Assembly (NCBI GenBank): GCA_938023035.1
Contig: CALIDI010000052.1
Location: forward strand, 1-64,000
DNA length: 64,000 nt
Direction: 5' to 3'
Origin: an uncultured Leptolyngbyaceae cyanobacterium
GTDB lineage: Bacteria > Cyanobacteriota > Cyanobacteriia > Leptolyngbyales > Leptolyngbyaceae
Shown here: positions 8,135 to 16,108 of the stretch, piece by piece
Position numbering within the stretch: the first letter of the stretch is position 1
Layout of the letters: every line of letters starts with the position of its first letter
Notes under the pieces: generated by a model
What the model was told of the DNA's origin: nothing
Database searches by the model: none
The model's input: the letters and a program-made list of their open reading frames with translations, nothing else
Program-made: the position numbers and the translations under genes

Positions 8135-8950
8135 ATGCGACTAGATGCGGGGTGTCGAATTTGCTTTGAAGCTAGTGCGCCCAGCCCGCTGATTTTAATG
8201 CTAAGGCCGCGCAGTGGTTCGGGCCAGTGGGTGGTGCGTGAAGAATACGTGTTTGAACCAGGCGTGCCAGTTGTCGAGTACACCGATAACTACGGTAACC
8301 TTTGCCAGAAGCTGGTGACACCAGAGGGTGCTTTCCGAGTGGTGACGGCGGCTTGCGTTGAGACTGCCGATGAGATCGATGTGCAGTTGGGCGCGCCGTT
8401 TGTCCCTGTTCAGCATCTGCCCAATGCGGTGCTTCAGTTTCTTTTACCGAGCCGGTACTGTCAGTCGGATCTATTGGGTGATCTAGCCAGCGAGATTGTG
8501 GCTGGCCATGAGGCGGGGTATGACCAGGTGGAAGCCATTCGGCACTGGATTCAAACAACGGTTGAATATTGCTATGGCTCTAGTGATTCTTCGACATCTG
8601 CTGTAGATACGGTCAAAAGTAAGGTTGGGGTCTGTCGTGATTTTGCCCATTTGGGCATCGCCCTCTGTCGGAGTCTCAGCATTCCAGCGCGCATGGTTGT
8701 AGGCTATCTTTACGAATTAGAGCTGATGGATTTGCATGCCTGGTTTGAGGCGTTTGTGGGCGATCGCACCCGCTCGACCGAAGGGCGTTGGTACACTTTT
8801 GATGCAACCCAGAAAGAATTGCGCGGTAATCGAATTGCGATCGCCTACGGGCGTGATGCCACAGATGTCGCTCTAGCCACCCAGTTTGGCCCCTTGCAGT
8901 TGGTCGATATGGAGGTATGGGTCAAACCCGCTGATTTGGAAACACCCTAA
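8135..8950 (+). CDS. Transglutaminase-like domain protein
   Basis: 271 residues from the ATG at 8135, preceded by GAGGT at 6 bases; a TTG at 8102 is possible but lacks such a site. The N-terminal half is the beta-rich domain often found before bacterial transglutaminase folds. The catalytic triad is visible: Cys167 in KVGVCRDFAHL, His201 in LMDLHAWFEAF and Asp223 in YTFDATQ. Bacterial members are usually cysteine peptidases or amidases rather than cross-linking enzymes. No signal peptide is evident, so the protein is probably cytoplasmic. It stands alone between long spacers. Confidence 0.88.
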   Translation: MRLDAGCRICFEASAPSPLILMLRPRSGSGQWVVREEYVFEPGVPVVEYTDNYGNLCQKLVTPEGAFRVVTAACVETADEIDVQLGAPFVPVQHLPNAVLQFLLPSRYCQSDLLGDLASEIVAGHEAGYDQVEAIRHWIQTTVEYCYGSSDSSTSAVDTVKSKVGVCRDFAHLGIALCRSLSIPARMVVGYLYELELMDLHAWFEAFVGDRTRSTEGRWYTFDATQKELRGNRIAIAYGRDATDVALATQFGPLQLVDMEVWVKPADLETP

Positions 8951-9433
8951 CCCACTGCGGGGTATGACACCTATCAGTTCCCGTCGTATCGCTTGAGTCA
9001 GAAAGCTGAGGACAAAACCCAGTACTCAACTGCTAATACTGGGTAGGCGTCCTGACTTGCCGTCGCCGAGAAACAGGGCGACCGCTCTATTACGCTAAAA
9101 AGGAGGCATCCGTATGGAAGCCTGCGATAGCGAAATCGAATACCAATTCAACTCATTCGCGCGATCGCTCAAAGTCTTATTAAGAAAAGCTTAAAATCTT
9201 TCTTCAGATAGTCATCATTAACCATGTGGGCTTTCTTTTAGTAAGGCCTAATCTTGACGGAGGTAACAGATTAAGTCTGCCCTAGAAGTTCTGGTTAAAC
9301 CAGGTGATAGCAGGGGTAAATTAGGAGCAGCTTTGGTCGAGCACTGCCTTAGACTCAAGCTCGCTTTTACCAACAGTCGTTATGTCGTATTTATGCCCTG
9401 AGCTAACGGTTTCCGGGCGATCGGAGTATTTCA
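8951..9433. other. Intergenic region before sigma-factor locus
   Basis: About 480 bases without a credible open frame. It is AT-rich around 9175-9230 (TATTAAGAAAAGCTTAAAAT), which could hold promoters for the downstream genes, but I cannot name a specific site. Confidence 0.4.
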
Positions 9434-9622
9434 ATGGCTGAGCGTCTCCTCCTCGCAGGATTGATCACCTTTTCACTAAGTGTCTTTTCGGGTATGCCTG
9501 GCTCTCAGTCGCTTCAAGCGGAGCCAAATCGAGTTGTACAGCCCGTCCAGCAGGTTGCCCAACTGTTGAAAGATCATTCCTTTTGGCAAAGCCTATTTCG
9601 GCGCAGAAATTACAGAATGTGA
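9434..9622 (+). CDS. Small secreted hypothetical protein
   Basis: 62 residues. It starts with a typical signal-peptide-like segment (LLLAGLITFSLSVFSGMPG, then SLQAEPN), followed by a short polar tail. GGAG lies about 9 bases before the ATG. It sits 142 bases upstream of the ECF sigma factor on the same strand, so it could be a sensor or marker peptide of that system, but this is speculation. It could also be a chance frame. Confidence 0.4.
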   Translation: MAERLLLAGLITFSLSVFSGMPGSQSLQAEPNRVVQPVQQVAQLLKDHSFWQSLFRRRNYRM

Positions 9623-9764
9623 CGACCTGGCCTTGCCCGACCTTGGTCGGTAGCGCATTGCGCCCCTTTACTGCTAGGGTTAAACCGATCCGCGAATTCA
9701 GTGGGAACCCTTTTCCGCGACATTGCGTCAAAAGGGGTGGAGCGTTTACAAGCGAATCCTACCC

Positions 9765-10421
9765 ATGAGTCAATCTCTTTCTGTATGCTGGTCATCAGTT
9801 CAGGCAATCACGGCTAAGGCACCTGTGCAAGCTGAAAAACTGTCGAATTATGATTTGGTGTTGCAGTGCCAGGCAGGGCACTGCCCTGATAAAGCCGCGT
9901 TTGCCGAGCTGGTGCGCCGCTACCAATCCCATGTTGAGAAGGTACTCTACCATCTGGCACCCGATTGGACTGATCGGGCCGATCTGGTGCAAGAAGTTTG
10001 GATTCGGGTATACCGCAATATTCGGCGGCTAAATGACCCGGTGAAGTTTCGCGGCTGGTTAAGTCGTATTGCGACCAACCTGTTTTACGATGAGCTGCGC
10101 AAGCGGAAACGAACCGCCCCGCCCCTCTCTCTGGATGCCCCCCTATCGGTTGAGGATGGCGAGATGGATTGGGAAATCGCGGCAGATACTCCAGGCCCTG
10201 ATGAAAATTTAACCACCCGTGAGTTTTATGACCAGTTGAATGCTGCGATCTCAGATTTACCTGAAGCCTTCCGAACCACGATTGTTTTACGCGAAATCCA
10301 GGGCATGGCTTATGAAGAAATCGCTGAAATTACGGGGGTTTCTCTCGGAACTGTCAAATCTCGCATTGCCCGTGCCCGGCTACGGCTCCAGACTCAACTG
10401 GAGCATTACCTGAATGGGTAA
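9765..10421 (+). CDS. sigG: ECF-type RNA polymerase sigma factor (SigG-like)
   Basis: 218 residues from the ATG at 9765; a TTG at 9723 in the same frame is less likely. Sigma-70 region 2 is clear (AFAELVRRYQSHVEKV, then DLVQEVWIRVYRNI and KFRGWLSRIATNLFYDELRK). Region 4 follows the linker (AISDLPEAFRTTIVLREIQG, YEEIAEITGVSLGTVKSRI), with the helix-turn-helix that reads the -35 element. There is no region 1 or 3, as in group 4 (ECF) sigma factors. The anti-sigma gene follows on the same strand after about 200 bases. This pairing matches the cyanobacterial SigG group used in envelope or oxidative stress; the exact symbol is inferred from that resemblance. Confidence 0.87.
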   Translation: MSQSLSVCWSSVQAITAKAPVQAEKLSNYDLVLQCQAGHCPDKAAFAELVRRYQSHVEKVLYHLAPDWTDRADLVQEVWIRVYRNIRRLNDPVKFRGWLSRIATNLFYDELRKRKRTAPPLSLDAPLSVEDGEMDWEIAADTPGPDENLTTREFYDQLNAAISDLPEAFRTTIVLREIQGMAYEEIAEITGVSLGTVKSRIARARLRLQTQLEHYLNG

Positions 10422-10624
10422 ATCTATTTATCTTCTCCTCACTGAGGGAATGGATGATTCTGCCGGGGATTTACTGCATAATGTGACTAAAAAGTTAAAT
10501 TCAAGCTCCTAAACTGATGCCCAGCTCAAAACCCCTGGCGACCGATAGATGGTTTTTAAGGTCTGGACTTGGGTTAGGTTTAGCTTAGTGGGTGCGCTCC
10601 TTTAGCAATAGAAGTGATGTCGTG

Positions 10625-11161
10625 ATGTCAAACTTTAACAACGAAACGGATTCTTCTGCTTTCCATGAAACGCTCCTGCGTGATCGCTTTGAGCTGCTGA
10701 GCGCCTATGTCGATGGAGAAGTTTCGGCAGCGGAGCGGCGGCAAGTTGAGGAATGGTTGGCGAATGATCCAACAGTGCAGCAACTGCATAGCCGTTTGAT
10801 GAAATTGCATCAAGCGTTTGAGGCGATGCCTGCACCTGTTGCCACCCAATCTCATCAAGAGCTTGCGAGTGCGGTGTTTGAGCGGGTAGAGCGGCGCTCT
10901 CGGCGACGCTGGTTTTTGGGTGGCCTAGCGGCTCTAGCTGCGGTGGCTGTTGGAGCGGTTTCGGTCTTGCTGCCCGGTGAGCAATCCCCTATTCCTCAGC
11001 TTGCTAATGAATCAACTAAGGAAGTCCCGCTTAAGTCTGGCAATACATCAGAGCCACTATTGATTGCGCTGGACAGGCCTCTTGTCGAGATTCCTAAATC
11101 GCCCGTTGCTCCGGATAGGTCTTCAGAGGGGCTAAAGCCTGAGCGGGAAGTGACTCAATAG
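10625..11161 (+). CDS. Anti-sigma factor, single-pass membrane protein
   Basis: 178 residues from the ATG at 10625; another ATG-like start at 10592 is upstream. The cytoplasmic N-terminal part (RDRFELLSAYVDGEVSAAER and VEEWLANDP) is the anti-sigma domain fold that holds the ECF sigma factor. It lacks the HxxxCxxC zinc motif. One transmembrane helix follows (WFLGGLAALAAVAVGAVSVL) and then a polar Ser/Pro-rich tail. The frame ends at TAG 11159-11161 but stays open for 55 more codons with similar composition, so the tail may be shortened by a nonsense change. Its place after the sigma gene supports the role of releasing the sigma factor on a membrane signal. Confidence 0.84.
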   Translation: MSNFNNETDSSAFHETLLRDRFELLSAYVDGEVSAAERRQVEEWLANDPTVQQLHSRLMKLHQAFEAMPAPVATQSHQELASAVFERVERRSRRRWFLGGLAALAAVAVGAVSVLLPGEQSPIPQLANESTKEVPLKSGNTSEPLLIALDRPLVEIPKSPVAPDRSSEGLKPEREVTQ

Positions 11162-11329
11162 GTGGAGTCTTTGCAGACGCGGTTAAAACTAAATCGTTCT
11201 GCCCGGTTAGCTCCTGTCATGCCCGAGCAGGAAGTGATTCAATCGCTGAAGTCGCCTTTTGGGCAACTGTCACCAGCTTTTATTGGAAAGCCACCTGACC
11301 CGAAGGTCAGTTTGCGCCTACAACTTTAG
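11162..11329 (+). pseudogene. Possible cut-off C-terminal tail of the anti-sigma gene
   Basis: Read in the same frame after the TAG, 55 codons are open up to TAG at 11327-11329. The translation starts VESLQTRLKLNRSARL and includes PEQEVIQSL. The last residues before the first stop are PEREVTQ, so the motif PE(R/Q)EV(T/I)Q recurs on both sides of the stop. A single CAG-to-TAG change would explain this. It could also be chance. Confidence 0.4.
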
Positions 11330-11624
11330 CTGGCTTCACATGTTCCGAGATACTAAACTACGCAAGTGTATTAGAACATTTGGGTCAAGGAAGGATCAGG
11401 GGACGGTTTACTGGCTAGGGGGTTCGATCTTGCAGCCCGTCTCGAACTTTGGCTTGTATTGCGATCAACCCTGCGTCTATCCTTGTATGGCGATTAACCC
11501 TGTGTCTACCCCTGATGAAATCCATAGGCATTAGGGGTTTGCACGAAAATAAGATGCCTGCGATGGGTTATGGCGATCGCCTGCCCCATCCTGTGAGAAG
11601 GGATGTTATCGAATGGTAAATCTC
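11330..11624. other. Intergenic region, convergent gene ends
   Basis: About 295 bases between the anti-sigma tail and the end of the minus-strand GGCT-like gene. The open frame 11259-11534 has no ribosome site and an unconvincing translation. Nothing else is recognised. Confidence 0.4.
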
Positions 11625-12092
11625 TCAGATGTTTGCCCTGTTGCTTTTGATCGAGCGCAGGGCTTCCTCTTGTTGAGCACTGCTCCAGCGATCGCAGAGC
11701 AGCCTGATTCCGTTGAGGCGATTGATTTGTGCCAGGGTCATACAGTAGGCCCAAGCTTTGCCTAGCGCAGCCTGCTCGTAGTCGAAAACATCAATCAGTT
11801 GCCGATCGTATTGATGGTCTTCTCGCTTTAAATCAGGGTAGTGTTGCTGAAAGGTCAAGGGGTCATGTTGCTCAAACTGATCTAAGACCTCTAAAGCAGG
11901 AGTTGTTAACTCCATCCAGTAACCCTGAATCGAGCGATCGCCGCAAGTGAGGGCTGGATACCCCAACGGCAGAGCATACAGTTCTCCCAGAGTAAGGGCA
12001 GGCTGTGCTCGCATCACCATTGCCGCACAGATGTGATGATTAATGCACCCCGGCATCAGGGTGCCATAGGCAAAAATAACGACTCTAGACAT
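11625..12092 (-). CDS. Gamma-glutamylcyclotransferase-fold (AIG2-like) protein
   Basis: 155 residues from the ATG at 12092; a TTG at 12101 would add three residues. The N-terminal FAYGTLMPG is the signature that binds the gamma-glutamyl group in GGCT-fold proteins. YALPLGYPALTCGDRSIQGYWMEL and the later VFDYEQAALGKAWAYCM fit the beta-barrel. Enzymes of this fold cyclise gamma-glutamyl amines or peptides to 5-oxoproline, but many members have other or unknown substrates. A second protein of the same broad fold lies at 58263-58679. Confidence 0.82.
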   Translation of the reverse strand: MSRVVIFAYGTLMPGCINHHICAAMVMRAQPALTLGELYALPLGYPALTCGDRSIQGYWMELTTPALEVLDQFEQHDPLTFQQHYPDLKREDHQYDRQLIDVFDYEQAALGKAWAYCMTLAQINRLNGIRLLCDRWSSAQQEEALRSIKSNRANI

Positions 12093-12259
12093 CAGTAGCA
12101 AGTCTCAATTCAGTGAAATTGAATGAGGTTGAAGTTGAGTGGCCAGGTTTCTCCGTTTGAGACACATTTCACGTTTCATATCGCCCCGCGAAGCCACTGT
12201 CCTTAACCTTGTTTGAATAGGCGTTTAAGTAGACAGTCCTAATGAACTGTCATTAGGGA

Positions 12260-12298
12260 GGAGTGGGGACTATGCCCCTTGGCAAAGGGTTCCACTCC
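12260..12298 (-). terminator. Hairpin downstream of amidase gene (weak terminator candidate)
   Basis: Inverted arms GGAGTGG and CCACTCC enclose a second small inverted repeat (GGGGACTATGCCCC). It lies between the 3' end of the minus-strand amidase and the start of the minus-strand GGCT gene. There is no T run on either side, so intrinsic termination is uncertain. Confidence 0.35.
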
Positions 12299-12417
12299 CC
12301 CACCGCCAAAATCGTCTTCAATTAAATTGCGCCCAGCTACCTCGATCCAGCCGTTGAGCAGTGAGCCAAGTCGAAATAAACCTCAGGTTGCATAGATTGT
12401 TGCCAGGGCTGACGCAA

Positions 12418-13362
12418 TTAGGAGACCCCATCTGTAGGTGGAAGGCAGCGCAGATCAATCTCGTTGGTGCGTGGAAACGTATTTAATAGTGAAATAAACC
12501 AGGCAGTATCAAAGCTGCGAGGATCCATCCGCGATCGCGATCGATCCACCTGGCGATGGGTTGTCACCCGATCATCGGGTATGCCAGTCTTTGCGACCAG
12601 CCAGGCCAGTGATTGATATTGCTCAAAGGTATAGCCACTGTGAGTTGAGCGGTTATTATTGCCATCTGCGGGCGTTTCGAGAGAAATATGGTAAGCAAAG
12701 TTATTTACAGAAGGGGGCATTTGGGGATTGGTGCGAACGGCCTCTGTGCCACTGTTGCCGGAGAAGACTGAGTTGCCAGCTCCATAGGCCCGTTTGTCTG
12801 GGGGAACCACATAAAAGACCGTGCCATCGCGGCCAATGAGGGTATGGTAGCTAACCTGGTCATCATCATAGGGATGGTAGGTGCGAAACAGATTGAGGGC
12901 ACTTGTGGCCGACCCTACTGTTTCATGCAGCACCACGATAGGGTTGAGTAGGGCGGGCTTGCCGCTGGCATCTAAAAAGTAGCGATCGCCAAAATTAGAC
13001 GCATCGGCCAGGGCAATCACCTCCCTGGGAGTGTAAGAGCGAGCTGTTTCGCTTAAAGTTTCCGGCGGTTCAGGGCTTGGCTGGCGAAACCGACTCAGCG
13101 TAACCTGGCTGGCATCGATGCGAATGTAAGGCGTTTTGGTACCCGGTCTCTTAACCACAGGCTTCAGGGCGCACTGCTTAGAGAGGGGCGATGTCATACT
13201 CACCTGGAGTACCCTAGGAGGCTGAACGTCTGCTCCTGGGGTCTCGAACCCAGCCAGTTGAGGATGCCGTTTACTGCCTAACAAAATCGCTAGCAGCAGC
13301 ATGGTTAGAGATAAAATCACCAAACTAATGATGCCGATTACTCTTCGTCGCATAAGAAACAC
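12418..13362 (-). CDS. N-acetylmuramoyl-L-alanine amidase (Amidase_2 / PGRP type)
   Basis: 314 residues; the start is the ATG at 13362 or 13353. An N-terminal membrane anchor or uncleaved signal (RRVIGIISLVILSLTMLLLAILLG) follows a positive start, placing the enzyme outside the membrane. The amidase fold begins at IVVLHETVGSATSALN, whose His is a zinc ligand. It continues with VSYHTLIGRDGTVFYVV and NFAYHISLETPAD. It ends with VTTHRQVDRSRSRMDPRSFD, which supplies the last His and acid residues. The reaction is cleavage of the amide between MurNAc and L-Ala in peptidoglycan, for wall remodelling or recycling. The domain is full length. Confidence 0.9.
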   Translation of the reverse strand: MFLMRRRVIGIISLVILSLTMLLLAILLGSKRHPQLAGFETPGADVQPPRVLQVSMTSPLSKQCALKPVVKRPGTKTPYIRIDASQVTLSRFRQPSPEPPETLSETARSYTPREVIALADASNFGDRYFLDASGKPALLNPIVVLHETVGSATSALNLFRTYHPYDDDQVSYHTLIGRDGTVFYVVPPDKRAYGAGNSVFSGNSGTEAVRTNPQMPPSVNNFAYHISLETPADGNNNRSTHSGYTFEQYQSLAWLVAKTGIPDDRVTTHRQVDRSRSRMDPRSFDTAWFISLLNTFPRTNEIDLRCLPPTDGVS

Positions 13363-14028
13363 TCAATATTGCGGTTGATTCTGCCGTGCTTTTTACCAGT
13401 GCATCGTTATCTAAAACACAATTGGTTCGAGATTTTTTCTGTCTACTGGCCATCACCACACAATCAGGCGTCATTTATTCTAACTTCAGCCCTGCTCAGA
13501 GTCGGTGGTTTCCCACGACAGAACGGCTCTTCTGGTTTGCCGGTGAAAGCGTTGCTAGGGAGGCTCTTGCAGTCCCCAAAAAACTGACAGGGGGCTGAAT
13601 GGACGAAGTAACCTCTTTTGTGACTTGTCCTAACCCCAAGAGAGGCACAAACCTTTAGGCTTAGCCTTGGATGCGGTCTATTGCGTCTGGACGGGGACAA
13701 CTTGGAACCTATCGCTGGCAGTATAGCCGCTGGGATCAATTTGGAGGCAAGAGATTGTGCATCAGCACGGTTGCTGCGGGGTTGAAGTTCTTCATTATTT
13801 CTCCAAGCACAAAAATCAAACGTCATTAATTTCTAAGCTTGCCTATTGCCGCTGGCATCTAGAAACCTGCGATCGCGGGATCCACCGTTTTAGAGATTGG
13901 TCGCGATCGCCCAGTGGCTGAGTCCATGAGGGCACGGATATCCAGCCATAGGTGGGTACCTCTATCCCCCTTCCTGAATAGGTAGCTAATGGCTATTCCC
14001 TCCGATTGAGCCAAGCCTTTTTGAGAAA
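13363..14028. other. Long intergenic region, divergent promoters
   Basis: About 665 bases between the divergent amidase and PsiE-like genes. Two overlapping plus-strand frames (13369-13587, 13386-13598) and one minus frame (13464-13826) are open, but none has a ribosome site or a recognisable translation. The region 13850-13885 loosely resembles a stretch inside the amidase gene (CCGCTGGCATCTA), perhaps an old partial duplication. Confidence 0.4.
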
Positions 14029-14094
14029 ATGACGTTTAGGAGTTTCCCCAGTGAAAGAATCTGCTATTCTCTGCTTCAGATGTGGCAGAAATTT

Positions 14095-14559
14095 ATGGAA
14101 CCTGATCGTCGCTCCCTTAATCGAGCCAAGCGCTTTTTTAGTGATAAGAGTTTTCTCGACGCGCTCCGTGGTCTAGAGGTTTTTGTTTCAAAATTTCTGT
14201 CCATTGCCCTGGTGAGCGTCATTCTGGCCTCTCTATTCGACTTAGGGGTGGTTTTGGTGCAGGAGCTATTTACCCCTCCCTACGCGCGCTTGAGTGCTTC
14301 TCTCACCCGAATTTTTGGCCTGTTTCTCAACGTTTTAATTGCCCTAGAATTGCTGGAAAACATTACCGCTTACTTAAAGAAACAATCTCTTCAGGTAGAG
14401 TTGGTGGTGGTTACAGCCCTGATTGCCGCTTCTCGAAAAATTATTATTCTGGATCTAGAGAAGACCGCCGGGCTAGATTTGATTGCCCTGGGCTTTACTA
14501 TCTTTGCGATTTCGCTGAGTTATTGGATCGTTCGTCGAGTCAGCCAGCGCCAGGGATAA
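14095..14559 (+). CDS. PsiE-family (phosphate-starvation-inducible) membrane protein
   Basis: 154 residues from the ATG at 14095; an ATG at 14029 in frame would add 22. Four hydrophobic helices are visible (SKFLSIALVSVILASLFDLG, IFGLFLNVLIALELLENITAY, LVVVTALIAASRKIIILDLE and IALGFTIFAISLSYWIV). The motif with LELLENITAY followed by VELVVVTALIAASRKIIILD is characteristic of the PsiE family (PF06146). The biochemical role is unknown; E. coli psiE is induced by phosphate limitation. The downstream frame overlaps its end only if an early start is taken; the chosen narM start lies 47 bases after this stop. Confidence 0.83.
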   Translation: MEPDRRSLNRAKRFFSDKSFLDALRGLEVFVSKFLSIALVSVILASLFDLGVVLVQELFTPPYARLSASLTRIFGLFLNVLIALELLENITAYLKKQSLQVELVVVTALIAASRKIIILDLEKTAGLDLIALGFTIFAISLSYWIVRRVSQRQG

Positions 14560-14606
14560 GCTTCTATTCTTTGAGGGATTCACTCACACCGATTGGGATT
14601 GTGTCG

Positions 14607-15074
14607 ATGGAGCCGTTTTTTCAGTTTGAGTCAGATTTTGTCGAGTCTTTGCGCTGTATCCCCATGCAGGTCAGGTTTAAGCTAGACACTTGCGGCGTTA
14701 AGCTCAAGCTGACCCAATGGCACCAGCTTAGTCAAGCTGAGCGACAGCAGCTTGTTACCCTGGCCTGCTCTACCCCGGCAGAAATTGAGTGTTATCGCGC
14801 CACGCTACAAAGTTGGGTGCAAAATCGTACCGGAACAATGGCTCCACCGCTACCGATTGAGGCCTCTCCAGCTTGGTTGAATAAGACGACGGTTCCTGAA
14901 AGTGTCCAGGCTAGGGCAACTGCGCTAGCGATCGCCATTACCCCCTCCCAATGGGCTACCCTCACCCCGTTGCAGCGCTTTGCCTTAATTAAGCTAAGCC
15001 ATTCTGAACACGAGAACAGCAATTTTTTGCCTGCCCTGCAAGAATTTGGCTTAATCCCAAAAAAGGAGCCTTAA
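14607..15074 (+). CDS. narM: Nitrate reductase-associated protein
   Basis: 155 residues. The ATG at 14607 gives the family-typical start MEPFFQFESDFVESLRCIPM. The segment MQVRFKLDTCGVKLKLTQW and the C-terminal WATLTPLQRFALIKLSHSEH match the conserved cyanobacterial family (PF09655). NarM in Synechococcus is needed for biogenesis or activity of ferredoxin-nitrate reductase. The nitrate reductase genes themselves are not in this window; moeA, for the molybdenum cofactor, is 19 kb away. It sits directly after the PsiE gene on the same strand and may be co-transcribed with it. Confidence 0.9.
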   Translation: MEPFFQFESDFVESLRCIPMQVRFKLDTCGVKLKLTQWHQLSQAERQQLVTLACSTPAEIECYRATLQSWVQNRTGTMAPPLPIEASPAWLNKTTVPESVQARATALAIAITPSQWATLTPLQRFALIKLSHSEHENSNFLPALQEFGLIPKKEP

Positions 15075-15082
15075 TCGGCTCC
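15065..15082 (+). terminator. Hairpin after narM
   Basis: Arms GGAGCC and GGCTCC with a 6-base loop overlap the narM stop region; an A run lies before it and GATGCTTT after it. A weak intrinsic terminator. Confidence 0.45.
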
Positions 15083-15628
15083 GATGCTTTGTTCATGAGA
15101 GGACGCGTAACAAGCCAATTGAGAAAACAGACGTTGCTTTAAGAAGATTTACAGTTTCATCAGAAATCTCTGAAGGGTCACCGAAAAGAGTTTTGCTAAC
15201 TCGGGGCTAACGATCTGCGCTTAGATGAAGGCCAATCGGGTCAGGCCCAACAGCATCACTGCACAGGCAACGACCAGCAGAAGGGTCATCAGAACCGATT
15301 GTCCTAGTGGGTTTTTGGGAGTTTCCATAGAGGAGTCCGAGGTTTTCTAAAGGTATGCCTGAGGATAACAAGTCTGTTTGCAAAGTGTGGCGATCGCCCA
15401 TGAAACTTAAATTTGAGCAATTTTTCTTAAAGAAAGTCTCATCTTAAGCAAAAAGATCGGGTCTTCCTGGCAAGTTTCATGAGTCATCTTCAGCGAGGGG
15501 GAATTTTGCCAAGGTGTCATCGTAAAATAGAGAAAAATTTAGAGTTTTTAACAAACTGAGTCGAGTCGGCTGGGTTGCTGCAATTTCCACTCGTTCTTGC
15601 CCTGATTTCCTAAGCTTGAGGATTGCCT
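15083..15628. other. Long intergenic region, possible remnant of a tiny membrane ORF on minus strand
   Basis: About 545 bases. On the minus strand an ATG at 15329 opens METPKNPLGQ, and in another frame MTLLLVVACAVMLLGLTRLA ends at TAA 15223-15221. The two would join only across a +1 shift in an AAA run near 15300. Otherwise nothing is recognised. GAGG at 15617-15620 serves the next gene. Confidence 0.3.
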
Positions 15629-15997
15629 GTGTACTTTTATTACGAACCACCTTATTTCTTACTGGTTGCTGGGCTGCTGGCCGGCATTTTATCGGGGGTT
15701 GCCTTTGAAGCGGTGCTGAAAGGTAATGTGCGCGATTGGTCTAAGAATCGCTCTACGCGCACGCTGGCAAATCTCCAGGGGTTACAGCTCTTTATTCCAT
15801 TTGTTGGCATAGCTGGCGGGGTCTGCATTTTTTTGGCCTCTGGGATTCAGATTTTTGGCTTCCCTGGCAAGATTGCTTACTTTTTATCGGTTCCCTTAAC
15901 GGTTTTTATTAGCTGGTTAGTCTGGTCTCAATTGGGCAAAATCCTGGTTCAGCTTGAGCAGGGTGGCTCCAAGGCCCTTGATTTAGACTCGTTTTAG
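15629..15997 (+). CDS. Conserved small membrane protein, unknown function
   Basis: 122 residues from the GTG at 15629, chosen because GAGG lies 8 bases upstream; the TTG at 15623 would be only 2 bases from it. Three hydrophobic segments are seen: LLVAGLLAGILSGVAFEAVL, FIPFVGIAGGVCIFLASGIQ and IAYFLSVPLTVFISWLVW. The loop between the first two carries basic residues (KNRSTRTLANLQG). No family is recognised, but the composition and start make it a credible gene. It is followed after about 110 bases by the DUF3352 gene on the same strand. Confidence 0.7.
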   Translation: MYFYYEPPYFLLVAGLLAGILSGVAFEAVLKGNVRDWSKNRSTRTLANLQGLQLFIPFVGIAGGVCIFLASGIQIFGFPGKIAYFLSVPLTVFISWLVWSQLGKILVQLEQGGSKALDLDSF

Positions 15998-16108
15998 GGG
16001 GGTAACGCCTTTTGTTCAAACAAAACTTTCCCGACTGCCGCCTTTCAGGTTTGGTAGAGTGACAGGGGCAATCGTTTGTCTTCTGCCTGTTTTCTCTGCA
16101 AACTTCCC

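Noticed and set aside
11259-11534. Open frame after the anti-sigma gene
   Set aside because: Unconvincing composition; overlaps the in-frame tail of the anti-sigma gene in another frame.
13369-13826. Overlapping open frames between amidase and PsiE genes
   Set aside because: Three mutually exclusive frames, none with ribosome site or recognisable sequence.
16010-16025. Terminator candidate TTTTGTT-CA-AACAAAA
   Set aside because: All A/T-rich stem with a 2-base loop; too weak to call.
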